A DNA stretch of 64,000 nucleotides from Burkholderiaceae bacterium DAT-1 (GTDB lineage Bacteria; Pseudomonadota; Gammaproteobacteria; Burkholderiales; Chitinimonadaceae): the NCBI GenBank assembly GCA_019084025.1, contig JAHRBI010000003.1, positions 124,001 to 188,000 of the forward strand. The letters run 5' to 3'. The position numbers and the translations under genes were made by a program. The notes below the pieces were generated by a model, which saw only the letters and a list, made by a program, of their open reading frames with translations, searched no databases and was not told the origin of the DNA. The first letter of the stretch is position 1. The number at the start of each line of letters is the position of its first letter. Shown here in pieces: positions 52,689 to 61,726 of the stretch.

Positions 52689-54713
52689 TTACTTAACGGT
52701 ACCTTGTGCTTCGGGTTCAAGCTGGGTGATATGCCACTCGCCATTTTGCATACTGGCCTTTAACGCGACTTTGGCCTGGCCCTTATCACCACTCAGGGTA
52801 ATGCTGCCATCTGCAGCTCCCTCGTTCGCAGATTGCTCATTCTTGCGGGTCAGATGACTGGTGATGTGGCTGGCCGTCACGGATATGCGGCCTTCACCGG
52901 TCAGTGCAATCACCATCGGGTTGGCGGATGCCATGGCCACAGCTTGATTGATCAGCACGCTGATATATTTAGGACTGGCCGGTGCAGGCGGGGCAGGTGG
53001 CGCTGGCGGTGTGGGTAAATCAGCCGGTGGCGTCGGTGCCGCAGGTACAGGTGGTGCCGGCGGAACGCTAGGGATCTGCTTAAGGTTCACGGCGACCTTC
53101 TTAAGCACCTTGCTTGTCTCTGCGAGACGTTTTTCCAGATCCTTGTTCAGTTTCAGCTCGTCCAGCTCCTTTAAGGCCTGTTCAAGTGCCTTCGAGTCTG
53201 CCTGATCCATTTTGAGGATGATTGTTCTGCTTTCCTTGCCATCATGCTGCTTGGCAACCTTTGCAATGGCTTTGTCATGCGCCTGTATGTGTTCTTGCAC
53301 TTCCTGCTCGATTTCGCGCGCAGCTTCTTCGGCCGAGTGTCGCGCAACCTCCGCTTCCCGCTTCAGATCGCTGGCATGCTGCTTCGCCAGTTCGGCATCT
53401 TTCATGGCATTCTTTGCAGCAACACGGGCTTGCAGCGCACTGGCTTGCGCGTGCTGAATCTGCTCTTCCACCCAGGCACGCGTTTCCGCATCCAGCGCAG
53501 TCGGCTTGCCATCGATCAGCAGGTGTTCCTCAACTTTTCCCTTGTCGCGCTCGGATTTTCGGTACTGGATGGCCTTGCCCTTGTACTTGCCCGACATGCT
53601 CACATCGGCGTCGCCCTTATCGATCGATGACAGCGCGCTGATGTCTCCCGATGCATCCGCCTTCGTGTGTTTGATGGTCACTTGACGTACTTCGGCCTTT
53701 TTCTCAGGCGCCTTGGCGGATTGATCCAGATCGGTGGCACTCGGCTGAATGGCCAGTACCGACAGCGCACTCACAAACCCCAGAGAAATCAACCCGCCGC
53801 GTCCTTGCTTTTGATCAGCAGGTGTACACAGCAACGATTCCACACGGTGTCGCAGTCCACCTTTGCTCGCGGCCAGCAGCAGCCTGTTGGCGGGTTGGCG
53901 CATCTTTTCCAGTGCCAGCAACGATTCAGCCATGGTCAGCGCATCACCGCACACCGACACAGCCAGCGCATCGCAGGCCAGTTCGCGGTCGCGGCGAATC
54001 TCGCGACTCAGCCACCACACCACCGGGTGATAGAACAGAACCGTTTCAATCGCGCATTGCATACCATTCCACAGCCAGTCGAAGCGACGGATATGGGCCA
54101 GCTCGTGCGCCAGTATCATCTGGATATGCGCAGGAGACATACCGCTCATCATGCTGGCCGGCAGCCATATCACAGGGAACAGCACACGGGCTGCACAGGG
54201 CGCAACCACCTGCTTCACCACACGGATACTCACCTGACGACGAATGTTCATGGCTGCAATCAACTCATCCGCCCTTTTCTGGATGGCAGACGGTAACGCC
54301 TCACCCTGCAAGCGCGCCATGCGCCCCACTTCCAGCATACCCATCACCAGACGCAGCACCATCAGACATACGCCTGCACACCAGATCCATGCAACCCAGG
54401 CGGGCGGAACCATGCGGCTGATCGCACTGGCAACCGGTAGGGTTTCATCCACCGCAGCCAGCCCTGTACTTGCCGGTGCGGCAGTCAGTGCACTCACCTC
54501 ACTCATCGACTGAACGGAGCGCATCAGACTGGATGCCGGCACCCATACCATCGCCACCAGAAACACCATCCCGACCGCATGGCGCATGGCCGGATGCTGT
54601 TTACCCACAAGCTTCAGCGCGCACACGGCCAGCAGCCCCAATGCGGCAATTTGAAACACCGACTGCACCAGCACGGTACTGAGTAGCGTGCTCCATTGCT
54701 CGAATCCACTCAT
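52689..54713 (-). CDS. BlaR1/MecR1-like M56 membrane peptidase with coiled coil and Pro-rich region
   Basis: 674 residues. The N-terminal M56 part has three membrane helices (about 10-36, 47-62, 103-125) and the zinc site LAHELAHIRRFDW (His203, Glu204, His207) with Glu244 in DRELACDAL, so it should be an active protease. A fourth membrane segment lies near 305-325. No penicillin-binding sensor domain follows. Instead there is a long charged coiled coil (about 420-560), a Pro/Ala-rich stretch (PPAPPVPAAPTPPADLPTPP and on) and a C-terminal beta domain of about 100 residues. GGAGG precedes the ATG. It lies 24 bases after the BlaI gene: the usual repressor-sensor pair, probably with a non-beta-lactam signal. 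Confidence 0.9.
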   Translation of the reverse strand: MSGFEQWSTLLSTVLVQSVFQIAALGLLAVCALKLVGKQHPAMRHAVGMVFLVAMVWVPASSLMRSVQSMSEVSALTAAPASTGLAAVDETLPVASAISRMVPPAWVAWIWCAGVCLMVLRLVMGMLEVGRMARLQGEALPSAIQKRADELIAAMNIRRQVSIRVVKQVVAPCAARVLFPVIWLPASMMSGMSPAHIQMILAHELAHIRRFDWLWNGMQCAIETVLFYHPVVWWLSREIRRDRELACDALAVSVCGDALTMAESLLALEKMRQPANRLLLAASKGGLRHRVESLLCTPADQKQGRGGLISLGFVSALSVLAIQPSATDLDQSAKAPEKKAEVRQVTIKHTKADASGDISALSSIDKGDADVSMSGKYKGKAIQYRKSERDKGKVEEHLLIDGKPTALDAETRAWVEEQIQHAQASALQARVAAKNAMKDAELAKQHASDLKREAEVARHSAEEAAREIEQEVQEHIQAHDKAIAKVAKQHDGKESRTIILKMDQADSKALEQALKELDELKLNKDLEKRLAETSKVLKKVAVNLKQIPSVPPAPPVPAAPTPPADLPTPPAPPAPPAPASPKYISVLINQAVAMASANPMVIALTGEGRISVTASHITSHLTRKNEQSANEGAADGSITLSGDKGQAKVALKASMQNGEWHITQLEPEAQGTVK

Positions 54714-54737
54714 TGTCTCGTCCTCCTGTTTAGGGGC

Positions 54738-55124
54738 TTATTGCGCCTTGCGCGCCCGTGCTGCACGAATCATGTCTTCCATGGCATCCAGATCTGCTTC
54801 GCTTGCCGCATTGACATCAAGCGCACGCTGCACCAACTGCACAGCCGATCCGGAAAAAGTGCGCTGCATAAACGCCTTCAGCATGGCGGATTGCACCACC
54901 GGCTCCGGATAGGTCGGACTGTAGCGATGCGAGCGTTCACTTTCGTCACGCGCCAGAAGCCCCTTTTCGGTCATGATGGTCATCATTTTTAATACTGTGG
55001 TGTACGCCGTTTCTTTGTGGCGCGACAGTGCTTCATGCACATCGCGTACGGTGCCCGGCATGGCGCGATCCCACAAAACACGGAGAATGCCGAGTTCGCC
55101 TTCTGTTGCCTGCGGTTCGTTCAT
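54738..55124 (-). CDS. BlaI/MecI-family transcriptional repressor
   Basis: 128 residues from the ATG at 55124 (GGAGG seven bases upstream). The winged-helix domain reads ELGILRVLWDRAMPGTVRDVHEALSRHKETAYTTVLKMMTIMTEKGLLARDESERSHRYSPTYP, the standard BlaI/MecI pattern, followed by a helical dimerisation end that includes the usual cleavage region. It should bind the tandem dyads at 55153-55205 and repress itself and the M56 peptidase gene, until the latter cuts it. No beta-lactamase gene is nearby, so the regulated target may be remote or only this pair. Confidence 0.93.
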   Translation of the reverse strand: MNEPQATEGELGILRVLWDRAMPGTVRDVHEALSRHKETAYTTVLKMMTIMTEKGLLARDESERSHRYSPTYPEPVVQSAMLKAFMQRTFSGSAVQLVQRALDVNAASEADLDAMEDMIRAARARKAQ

Positions 55125-55152
55125 GTGTTTGCCTCCATCTACGAACATCATC

Positions 55153-55205
55153 GTACTAAGTAATTAGTAGTACTAAACGAATAGTAGTACTAATCATTTA
55201 GTAGA
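55153..55205. promoter_or_regulatory. Tandem dyad operator of the BlaI-like repressor
   Basis: Two copies of the palindrome TAGTAGTACTA (55165-55175 and 55182-55192) are spaced 17 bases apart. A half site GTACTAA (55153-55159) flanks them on one side and TTTAGTAG (55198-55205) on the other. The array lies 28 bases before the blaI start. BlaI/MecI proteins bind TACA-TGTA type dyads, and TAGTA-TACTA is of that class. Confidence 0.8.
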
Positions 55206-55240
55206 TGCAAGTGACAAATGGTTCCCCGCGCCATCTGATC

Positions 55241-55278
55241 GTAAAAACAACAAAGGCTCACCACTCGGTGAGCCTTTG
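55241..55278 (-). terminator. Terminator of the HDOD gene
   Basis: CAAAGGCTCACC (55251-55262) pairs perfectly with GGTGAGCCTTTG (55267-55278) around an ACTC loop. On the minus strand TTGTTTTTAC (55241-55250) follows. It lies 17 bases after the HDOD gene stop. Confidence 0.9.
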
Positions 55279-55295
55279 TTTGCTGACTGGAACGA

Positions 55296-56120
55296 TCAGA
55301 GCAGATCGTCTACGGCCATGCACTCGGTTCGCATATCCTCGAGCATTGCAATCAGCTTGGTCGGTTCAATTCCAAGCTTTTCCAGCAATGGCGCCGGGAG
55401 TACCGAGGCAATATCGTCACGGGATAGCTCTTTCGAAAAACCGTTCACCAGTAATTCTGCCAGCCAGACCAGCCCCGAAAATGGCTCGAAAGGATCGCAG
55501 CCCATGGGATTTTTCTGATGACGGATCGCGGCCTGAATTTCCTTGGGGAAATGCCAGCGACGTGCCAGCTCTTCACCCACCATGGTCAGATCAATGCCGA
55601 TGACCATGGTTTCCAGCTGGATGCGGTCCGCTCCATTCTCGACCAGCCGGTCGATTCGGATCGACTCGTTCGGGAATGCCACATGGATCAACAGCTCGCC
55701 AATATCCTTCAGCAAGCCACAGGTGTACGCGGTGTTATGGTCGAGCTTGGCAAGGCCGGCCAATGCTTTGGTCGTATTGGCACTCTGGAAGCAATGACGC
55801 CAGAAGGCCTGACGATCAAAGCCAGGATTCGGCGCACTCATCGACGACAGGCCCGATGACACCACCAGCAGGCGCAGGCTATCAAAGCCCAGCAACACCA
55901 CGGCATCATCGATGCTTTTAACAGGTCGGCCGCCGCTGATGCGCGCCGAATTGGCCAGACGGAGCACTTTGGCGCTCAGCACCTGGTCATGGGATACCTT
56001 GTCGATGACCTCATCTACGTCCAGGCTATCGTTGTCGAAGCCGACAATCAATTCCTGAACCACCTTTGGCACCATTGGCATGCGGCCAGCGGCGCGATCA
56101 AAGATATCCCCGATTTCCAT
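55296..56120 (-). CDS. HDOD-domain signalling protein
   Basis: 274 residues. The HDOD domain covers about 15-215: PKVVQELIVGFDNDSLDVDEVIDKVSHDQVLSAKVLRLANSARISGGRPVKSIDDAVVLLGFDSLRLLVVSSGL, then FWRHCFQSANTTKALAG and LDHNTAYTCGLLKDIGELLIHVAFP, where the HD-type catalytic residues are degenerate. HDOD proteins act as scaffolds in c-di-GMP and motility signalling and have no proven hydrolase activity. No output domain is fused. GAGGAAACC precedes the ATG, and a terminator follows it. It lies between blaI and dapF on the same strand without close coupling. Confidence 0.92.
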   Translation of the reverse strand: MEIGDIFDRAAGRMPMVPKVVQELIVGFDNDSLDVDEVIDKVSHDQVLSAKVLRLANSARISGGRPVKSIDDAVVLLGFDSLRLLVVSSGLSSMSAPNPGFDRQAFWRHCFQSANTTKALAGLAKLDHNTAYTCGLLKDIGELLIHVAFPNESIRIDRLVENGADRIQLETMVIGIDLTMVGEELARRWHFPKEIQAAIRHQKNPMGCDPFEPFSGLVWLAELLVNGFSKELSRDDIASVLPAPLLEKLGIEPTKLIAMLEDMRTECMAVDDLL

Positions 56121-56226
56121 GTTGGTTTCCTCGCTTCTGGCTGAGTTTCGACTGCTGGACGCTACTGGCCCTTCACGTCTTAAATCTAGCCTGCGCTACA
56201 CAGAACGCAAACGCGGAAACGCAAAA

Positions 56227-57063
56227 TCAGAGGGTAATCTGCCCCTCGAACACTGTAACTGCCGGCCCAGAAAGGAAAACTGGCTGCCCCTCTCCCGACC
56301 AACGGATCGTTAGATCTCCGCCACGGGCATGCACCAGTACCGCTTCATCCAGCAAGCCCCAGCGTATTCCTGTCACCACCGCTGCACACGCGCCGGTACC
56401 GCAGGCCAGTGTCTCGCCTGCGGCGCGCTCGAACACCCGCAGACGCACTTCGGTACGCGACACAATCTGCAGAAAACCGACATTTACACGTGCAGGAAAG
56501 CGTGAATGGCGCTCAATCAGGGGCCCGACGCTGGCAACAGGTGCATTGTCCACATCGTCCACCAGCATCACCGCATGCGGATTACCCATGGATACCGTGC
56601 CGATCTCGATGATCTGACCACCCACCTCAAGCGGGTAATACATGGCCGCTTCGTCAGCAATGAAAGGGATCTGCTCGGGTACAAAGCGCGGCAGACCCAT
56701 GTCCACGCGTACCATGCCGTTTTCTTCGAGACGCGGACGGATCAGGCCTTTGGCCGTCTCCACGCAGATTTCCCGCTTGCGGGTCAATCCCTTGTCGTGG
56801 ACAAAACGTACGAAGCAGCGCGAGCCATTACCGCACTGTTCCACTTCGCCACCATCGTTATTGAAAATCCGGTAACGGAAATCAGCGTCGGGATGATGCG
56901 GGTTTTCCACCAGCAAAATCTGGTCACATCCAACCCCAAAGTGACGATCAGCCAAGTGGCGCAACTGCGCTGTGCTCAACTGAATCGACTGGCTCACGCC
57001 ATCCAGCACCACAAAGTCATTGCCGGCGCCTTGCATTTTGGTAAACGGAAGGGTGATCCCCAT
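56227..57063 (-). CDS. dapF: Diaminopimelate epimerase
   Basis: 278 residues. [14 protein letters not shown] at 8-21 is the family N-terminus; the catalytic Cys pair is Cys77 in [11 protein letters not shown] and the one in [12 protein letters not shown] near the C-terminus. The substrate contact [13 protein letters not shown] is intact. It interconverts LL- and meso-diaminopimelate for lysine and peptidoglycan synthesis, without a cofactor. The ATG at 57063 has only a weak ribosome site. The pdxA stop is 55 bases upstream, so the two could share a transcript. Confidence 0.96.
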   Translation of the reverse strand: MGITLPFTKMQGAGNDFVVLDGVSQSIQLSTAQLRHLADRHFGVGCDQILLVENPHHPDADFRYRIFNNDGGEVEQCGNGSRCFVRFVHDKGLTRKREICVETAKGLIRPRLEENGMVRVDMGLPRFVPEQIPFIADEAAMYYPLEVGGQIIEIGTVSMGNPHAVMLVDDVDNAPVASVGPLIERHSRFPARVNVGFLQIVSRTEVRLRVFERAAGETLACGTGACAAVVTGIRWGLLDEAVLVHARGGDLTIRWSGEGQPVFLSGPAVTVFEGQITL

Positions 57064-57118
57064 GGGTGTACGATCCTTAATTCGGCCAGACTCGCTGCTG
57101 GCATCGAGTACAACCTTA

Positions 57119-58096
57119 TCATGACTTGCGGCTGTTCAGTGCCAAATTCACGGCATGTTCCACTGCGACAATCAGGCTACCCTGATCTGCCGTACCCTTG
57201 CCCGCCAGATCAAACGCCGTGCCATGATCGACCGAGGTGCGAATGATGGGCAAACCCAGGGTAATATTGATGCCGTGCCCGAAACTGGCATGTTTGAGTG
57301 GTGGCAAACCCTGATCGTGGTACATCGCCAGAACGGCGTCGCCACGTGCAAGCTGCGATGGATTGAAAAGCGTATCTGCAGGTAAGGGGCCGATCAGATT
57401 CAGTCCTTCCTTACGCATGATGTCCATGGCCGGGATGATCACATCCAGCTCTTCACGCCCCATATGTCCGCTCTCACCCGCATGCGGATTCAATCCTGCC
57501 ACCAGAATACGGGGATCACTCAGGCCAAATTTGCGTTTCAGATCTTCGTTCAGAATACGCAGGGTATGCTTGAGCGATTCGATGGTGATCGCATCGGGGA
57601 CATCGCGCAAGGGCAGATGGGTGGTGGCCAGTGCCACGCGCATACCGCCTCCTGCCAGCATCATTACCACCCGGCGGGTGCCTGTTTTTTCGGCAAGATA
57701 CTCGGTATGACCCACAAATTTGTGATATCCGGCATTGCGGATGACGCCTTTATGCAGCGGTGCGGTCACCATGGCCGAGAATTCGCCGGACATGCAGCCT
57801 GCAATGGCGCGATCCAGCAAGGCCATGACATAGGGCGCATTGGCCGTAGAAGGTTGCCCCGCCACACAGGATGTTTCGAGCGGTACATGAATCAGTTCAA
57901 GTACCCCGTGTCCGGGATCTTCATCCGGGACATACTCCTTGACCGCATGACTACCCGGCCAGGCGCGCGAGGCCAGCAAGGCACGATCACCCAGTAGTAC
58001 CAGTCGCGCCGGAAAACGACCGGGATCCAGACTGGCACACAGCTCGGGTCCAATCCCTGCAGGCTCGCCGGTGGGTATGATGATGGTCGGTCGCAT
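57119..58096 (-). CDS. pdxA: 4-hydroxythreonine-4-phosphate dehydrogenase
   Basis: 325 residues. [18 protein letters not shown] is the PdxA N-terminus, [32 protein letters not shown] carries metal-binding His, and [16 protein letters not shown] and [44 protein letters not shown] complete the active site. It oxidises 4-phosphohydroxy-threonine in pyridoxal phosphate synthesis. AGAGGATG precedes the ATG. It follows surA by 87 bases, with a terminator hairpin in between, so it may have its own promoter. Confidence 0.97.
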   Translation of the reverse strand: MRPTIIIPTGEPAGIGPELCASLDPGRFPARLVLLGDRALLASRAWPGSHAVKEYVPDEDPGHGVLELIHVPLETSCVAGQPSTANAPYVMALLDRAIAGCMSGEFSAMVTAPLHKGVIRNAGYHKFVGHTEYLAEKTGTRRVVMMLAGGGMRVALATTHLPLRDVPDAITIESLKHTLRILNEDLKRKFGLSDPRILVAGLNPHAGESGHMGREELDVIIPAMDIMRKEGLNLIGPLPADTLFNPSQLARGDAVLAMYHDQGLPPLKHASFGHGINITLGLPIIRTSVDHGTAFDLAGKGTADQGSLIVAVEHAVNLALNSRKS

Positions 58097-58127
58097 GGTT
58101 CATCCTCTATCCAGATGCACATCGCCT

Positions 58128-58161
58128 GAAAACAAACAGGCCACCCATGGGCAGCCTGTTT
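58128..58161 (-). terminator. Terminator after surA
   Basis: AAACAGGC (58134-58141) pairs with GCCTGTTT (58154-58161), and inside the loop CCCATGGG forms a second short stem. On the minus strand GTTTTC follows (58128-58133). It lies 22 bases after the surA stop. Confidence 0.75.
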
Positions 58162-58183
58162 TCTATCGCCTCATGATTGAAGC

Positions 58184-59470
58184 TTACTTGTCATCGAGCC
58201 GATTCTCAACGAAGGCTTGATCGCGCTTGGCTTGAATCCACTCTTCCTGCTGTTCGGAGGCCTTGCGTTCACGCAGTTCAGTGCGGACGCGCTCCTTCTT
58301 GCGCTCGTCGGTGACATCCTGATCCTTGCGCCCCAGCACCTGAATCAGATGGTAACCAAAGGGCGAACGAACAGCCTGACTCACCTCATTCAACTTGAGC
58401 TCATTCATCGCCTTGTCGAATTGCGGGACAAACACGCCTGGCGGTACCCAATCGAGATCCCCGCCTTTTGAGGCGCTGATGTCTTCACTCTTCTGACGGG
58501 CTTCATCTTCAAACTTGGCACCCGCCACAATCTTGGCGCGAATCTCTTCGATTCGAGCCTTGGCTTCGGCATCGGAGGTCAGCTCGCCAACCTTGATCAG
58601 GATGTGGCGCGCATGGGTCATCTGCACCACTTCCTTGCCATTATCCGCACGTTTTTCAAGCATCCGGATAATGTGGAATCCACCCGCGCTGCGCAGAACA
58701 GGTGTAAAACCGCCCGGTTGCAGCGATTGAATCGCTTCCATAAAAGCAGGCGGAATGGTACCCGCAGCACGCCATCCAAGATCACCACCGCTCAGCGCAT
58801 CCTGAGACTCGGAGTAAGCAGCCGCGACTGAGGCAAATGGCTTGCCTGCAGCCAGTTCGGACAGCGCCTGATCGGCACGCTTGCGACGGGCAACCACGAC
58901 ATCAGGCGATGCGCCTTCCGGGATACCGACCATGATGTGGCTGAGCCGGAACTGGATGTCGATTTTGTCGCCCTGCATTTTGAGATACTGGTCGACTTCC
59001 TGTTCGCTGACAAACACGCGGCTTTTCAGATCGCGTTCCATCAAGCGTGCCATCACCATCTGGCGACGGATATCGTCGCGGAACGCTTTGAAAGGCAGGC
59101 CTTCCTTATCGATCGCGGCGCGGAACTGCGCAGCGGTCATGCGATTCTGCTCGGCCTGACCCTCGATGTAGCGGTCAATCTCGCTATCGTCGACGCGCAG
59201 GCCGGTATCACCCGCGTAATCGATCAACACCTGTTCAGTCACCATGCTGTCCAGCAGCTGCTTTTTGAGCACGTCCACAGGTGGGGGCGTAATTTTCTGC
59301 TCGGCCATGCGCTTGTAGGTCAGCTTCATGCGTTCGTCGAGCTGGCGGTCGGTAATCACGTCCTTATTGACCACCGCCACGATGCGGTCGAGCGTTACGG
59401 GCTCGGCCAGAACCGGTGCCAACAGGGAGGCACCGAGCAAAAAAGTCAGCAAGCGGGAAGTGTTGATCAT
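58184..59470 (-). CDS. surA: Periplasmic chaperone/peptidyl-prolyl isomerase SurA
   Basis: 428 residues with a signal peptide to PVLA (residue 22). The N-terminal chaperone domain (DRIVAVVNKDVITDRQLDERM, then LDSMVTEQVLIDYAGDTGLRVDDSEID) is followed by two parvulin domains (QFRLSHIMVGIPEGAS near 174 and MTHARHILIKVGELTSDAEAKARIEEI near 283) and a C-terminal helix. SurA escorts outer-membrane barrel proteins, including LptD, to the BAM complex. Its start overlaps the lptD stop (ATGA), so the two are made together. Confidence 0.96.
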   Translation of the reverse strand: MINTSRLLTFLLGASLLAPVLAEPVTLDRIVAVVNKDVITDRQLDERMKLTYKRMAEQKITPPPVDVLKKQLLDSMVTEQVLIDYAGDTGLRVDDSEIDRYIEGQAEQNRMTAAQFRAAIDKEGLPFKAFRDDIRRQMVMARLMERDLKSRVFVSEQEVDQYLKMQGDKIDIQFRLSHIMVGIPEGASPDVVVARRKRADQALSELAAGKPFASVAAAYSESQDALSGGDLGWRAAGTIPPAFMEAIQSLQPGGFTPVLRSAGGFHIIRMLEKRADNGKEVVQMTHARHILIKVGELTSDAEAKARIEEIRAKIVAGAKFEDEARQKSEDISASKGGDLDWVPPGVFVPQFDKAMNELKLNEVSQAVRSPFGYHLIQVLGRKDQDVTDERKKERVRTELRERKASEQQEEWIQAKRDQAFVENRLDDK

Positions 59471-61668
59471 TGGAGTTCGGTCGTTTGGTTAGTCTTGCTG
59501 TAGCCAGGGATACTCTGCTTCAGCGTCTCGAAGACTTGATTGGTCTGGATTGAACCGAAATTGTTCAATTCAATCTGCAGCATAAATCTGGGTGTAGGCG
59601 GTTGCTGGGTAGGCGTCACGAAGCGCTGCATCCCTACCCGCAATGCCCAGCACCCGCCATTGTACTCTGCCCCCACCAGTGTCTCCAGCGAGCGATGATC
59701 GACAAACGACCATGTCTGGCTGGCTACGCCGTGCCAGCGCCCGGCTATGGGCCATTGAGTCGACACGCTGGCCTGGTGGATATTGTTGACGCGATCGTAC
59801 TGGTAGCCCAGATTCAGCATCCGCGCTAGACCGGGCTGGTAGTGCATGAACAGGCCGGCCTTTTGCGTTTTCCGATCCTGGCGGTTGTATTCCCACATGA
59901 CGTCAGCCGACCATTCGCGCGAGAAGTTACCGCTGATCGCAGTCATCAGATCGGAGGACGTCTCGTTGGTTCCGGTGGTTTGCTGGGTGATATACACCTT
60001 TTGCGGCTGGAAATAGAAGCGCTGGCCAACCGCAAATCGCAAGGCTTCGATGCCGGTATCTGCATCGATCAGGTGCGAAGTCAGGGCGGCGGTCAATTCA
60101 TTGGCATTATTGATACGATCCCAGCCAAAGAACTGATTTTCGGTAAACATTTGTGCAAAGCTGAAATCGGCCACCGAACTATCGAAATTCGGGAATGCAC
60201 TCTGGTCGCGATACGGGATACGCACGTAATACAGACGCGGCTCAAGCGATTGCAGCATATTGAGGCCCGACCAGGTGAAATCTCGGTCGAAATACAGACC
60301 TGCATCCAGACTGGCGATCGGCAAGTCGCGACTCAGCGTATAACCCGGCTGACGCTGCACGGTCTGATTCACTGTCGTCTGGAAGTCACTCAGGCGATAA
60401 CGCGTAGAGTTAAAACCTATCTTGGGTGTCAGGAAACCCCATGAGGTAGCCATCGGCATCGAAATGGACGGATAGACTACCGCACGCTTACCATTGATCT
60501 GGGTGGGATGACTGAAATCATCCAGCTCGCTGAATACATCCAGACGCAACGGTGACAGCGTGTCAGTCGTGTAGTTCAGTGTGATCTGAGGCAATTGCGC
60601 ATAGGGTGCCAGTACGGCACGCTGCGGATCTTGCAGGGTCTGGAAGTGCGAGGTACGCACATTGAGCTGCAGACCGTCCTTCCAGTACGCCAGATTGGCC
60701 TGACGGGGCAGAATCGCCTGCGAGGCAACTGCCAGCCGGTCGCCAAAATCAGCAAAGTAGCCATCATCGGATACACGTTGCAGATTCAGCCCGGCGCTCC
60801 AGCCGTCACCCAGTATCTGCGTATGCTGCCAATCGCCAAAGTTTCGCTGCTCGCCGGTCACGCGGTCATGCCCAATCCGGCTGTAGCGGAACTCCCCCCG
60901 TGATCGGGGCGTCAGGTAGCGGAATTCGTTTTCCAGCATGATGCCGCGCTTGAGTATCAAACGTGGCGTAATGGTATCGTCGAAATTAGGCGCGATATTC
61001 CAGTACCATGGAAATGCGATATCCAATCCATCTGCGCCGGAACCCCGCATGACCGGCGATAACAAGCCGGACTTTCGCGATCCATCCAGCGAAAAGTCGA
61101 GATAGGGCAAGGTTGGCGTAACCGGCACACCGCCAATCTCGATCTTGCCCCAGTACATCTTGCCCAGATTGCGCGAATAATCGAGATCAAGTGTCTCGCT
61201 GTGCGCATACCAGGCTTCATTGCCCGGCGCACAGGTCGTAAATCGCGCACGATCAAGGGTATATTGGTCTTCGCCCACAAACAGCAACTTAACGGCATCG
61301 CCATGGCCACGTGCATTGCCAAGCGAAAAGGCAGGTGCATCAATGTAGCCACTGCGCGGTGCGGCTTCACTTCCCTCTTTCAGCTCAAATGCCTTGCCAT
61401 TGATCACACTGCCGCGATCACTGAAACGTGTTGTATCGCCCGCCTGAAGCTCGCGCCCTCCCTTGAGAATGCGCACCCATGGCGCTTCCAGCATCTTGCC
61501 GTCGCGCTTGAGCACGACATCGCCGGTGGCCAGCAGGTTTTCATTGACCTCGCCATCCAGCTTGGCCGCCTCGATGGTGGTCGGGCCAGTGGTCGCCGTG
61601 TCTGCGAGTGCAGCAAGGGACAGGGCCGCGCAGGCCAGTGCTAGGGGATGGAGTCGGAAAGCGGACAT
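59467..61668 (-). CDS. lptD: LPS-assembly outer-membrane protein LptD
   Basis: 733 residues from the ATG at 61668; the longer frame to 61773 would overlap the divergent amgK gene. Signal peptide to about residue 22, then the beta-jellyroll (LDGEVNENLLATGDVVLKRDGKMLEAPWVRILKGGRELQAGDTTRFSDRG) and a large beta-barrel from about 210 (YLDFSLDGSRKSGLLSPVMRGSGADGLDIAFPWYWNIAPNFD is the conserved plug/first-strand region). It has one Cys in the periplasmic domain (FTTCAPG) and one near the end (NGGCWALR), enough for one domain-to-barrel disulfide, fewer than the four of E. coli. It inserts LPS into the outer leaflet with LptE. Confidence 0.95.
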   Translation of the reverse strand: MSAFRLHPLALACAALSLAALADTATTGPTTIEAAKLDGEVNENLLATGDVVLKRDGKMLEAPWVRILKGGRELQAGDTTRFSDRGSVINGKAFELKEGSEAAPRSGYIDAPAFSLGNARGHGDAVKLLFVGEDQYTLDRARFTTCAPGNEAWYAHSETLDLDYSRNLGKMYWGKIEIGGVPVTPTLPYLDFSLDGSRKSGLLSPVMRGSGADGLDIAFPWYWNIAPNFDDTITPRLILKRGIMLENEFRYLTPRSRGEFRYSRIGHDRVTGEQRNFGDWQHTQILGDGWSAGLNLQRVSDDGYFADFGDRLAVASQAILPRQANLAYWKDGLQLNVRTSHFQTLQDPQRAVLAPYAQLPQITLNYTTDTLSPLRLDVFSELDDFSHPTQINGKRAVVYPSISMPMATSWGFLTPKIGFNSTRYRLSDFQTTVNQTVQRQPGYTLSRDLPIASLDAGLYFDRDFTWSGLNMLQSLEPRLYYVRIPYRDQSAFPNFDSSVADFSFAQMFTENQFFGWDRINNANELTAALTSHLIDADTGIEALRFAVGQRFYFQPQKVYITQQTTGTNETSSDLMTAISGNFSREWSADVMWEYNRQDRKTQKAGLFMHYQPGLARMLNLGYQYDRVNNIHQASVSTQWPIAGRWHGVASQTWSFVDHRSLETLVGAEYNGGCWALRVGMQRFVTPTQQPPTPRFMLQIELNNFGSIQTNQVFETLKQSIPGYSKTNQTTELQ

Positions 61669-61726
61669 TCGATCAGGGCGTTCAATACAAAGTGCGCTAA
61701 AATCGCATACTTTCAGCGCTCTGACA

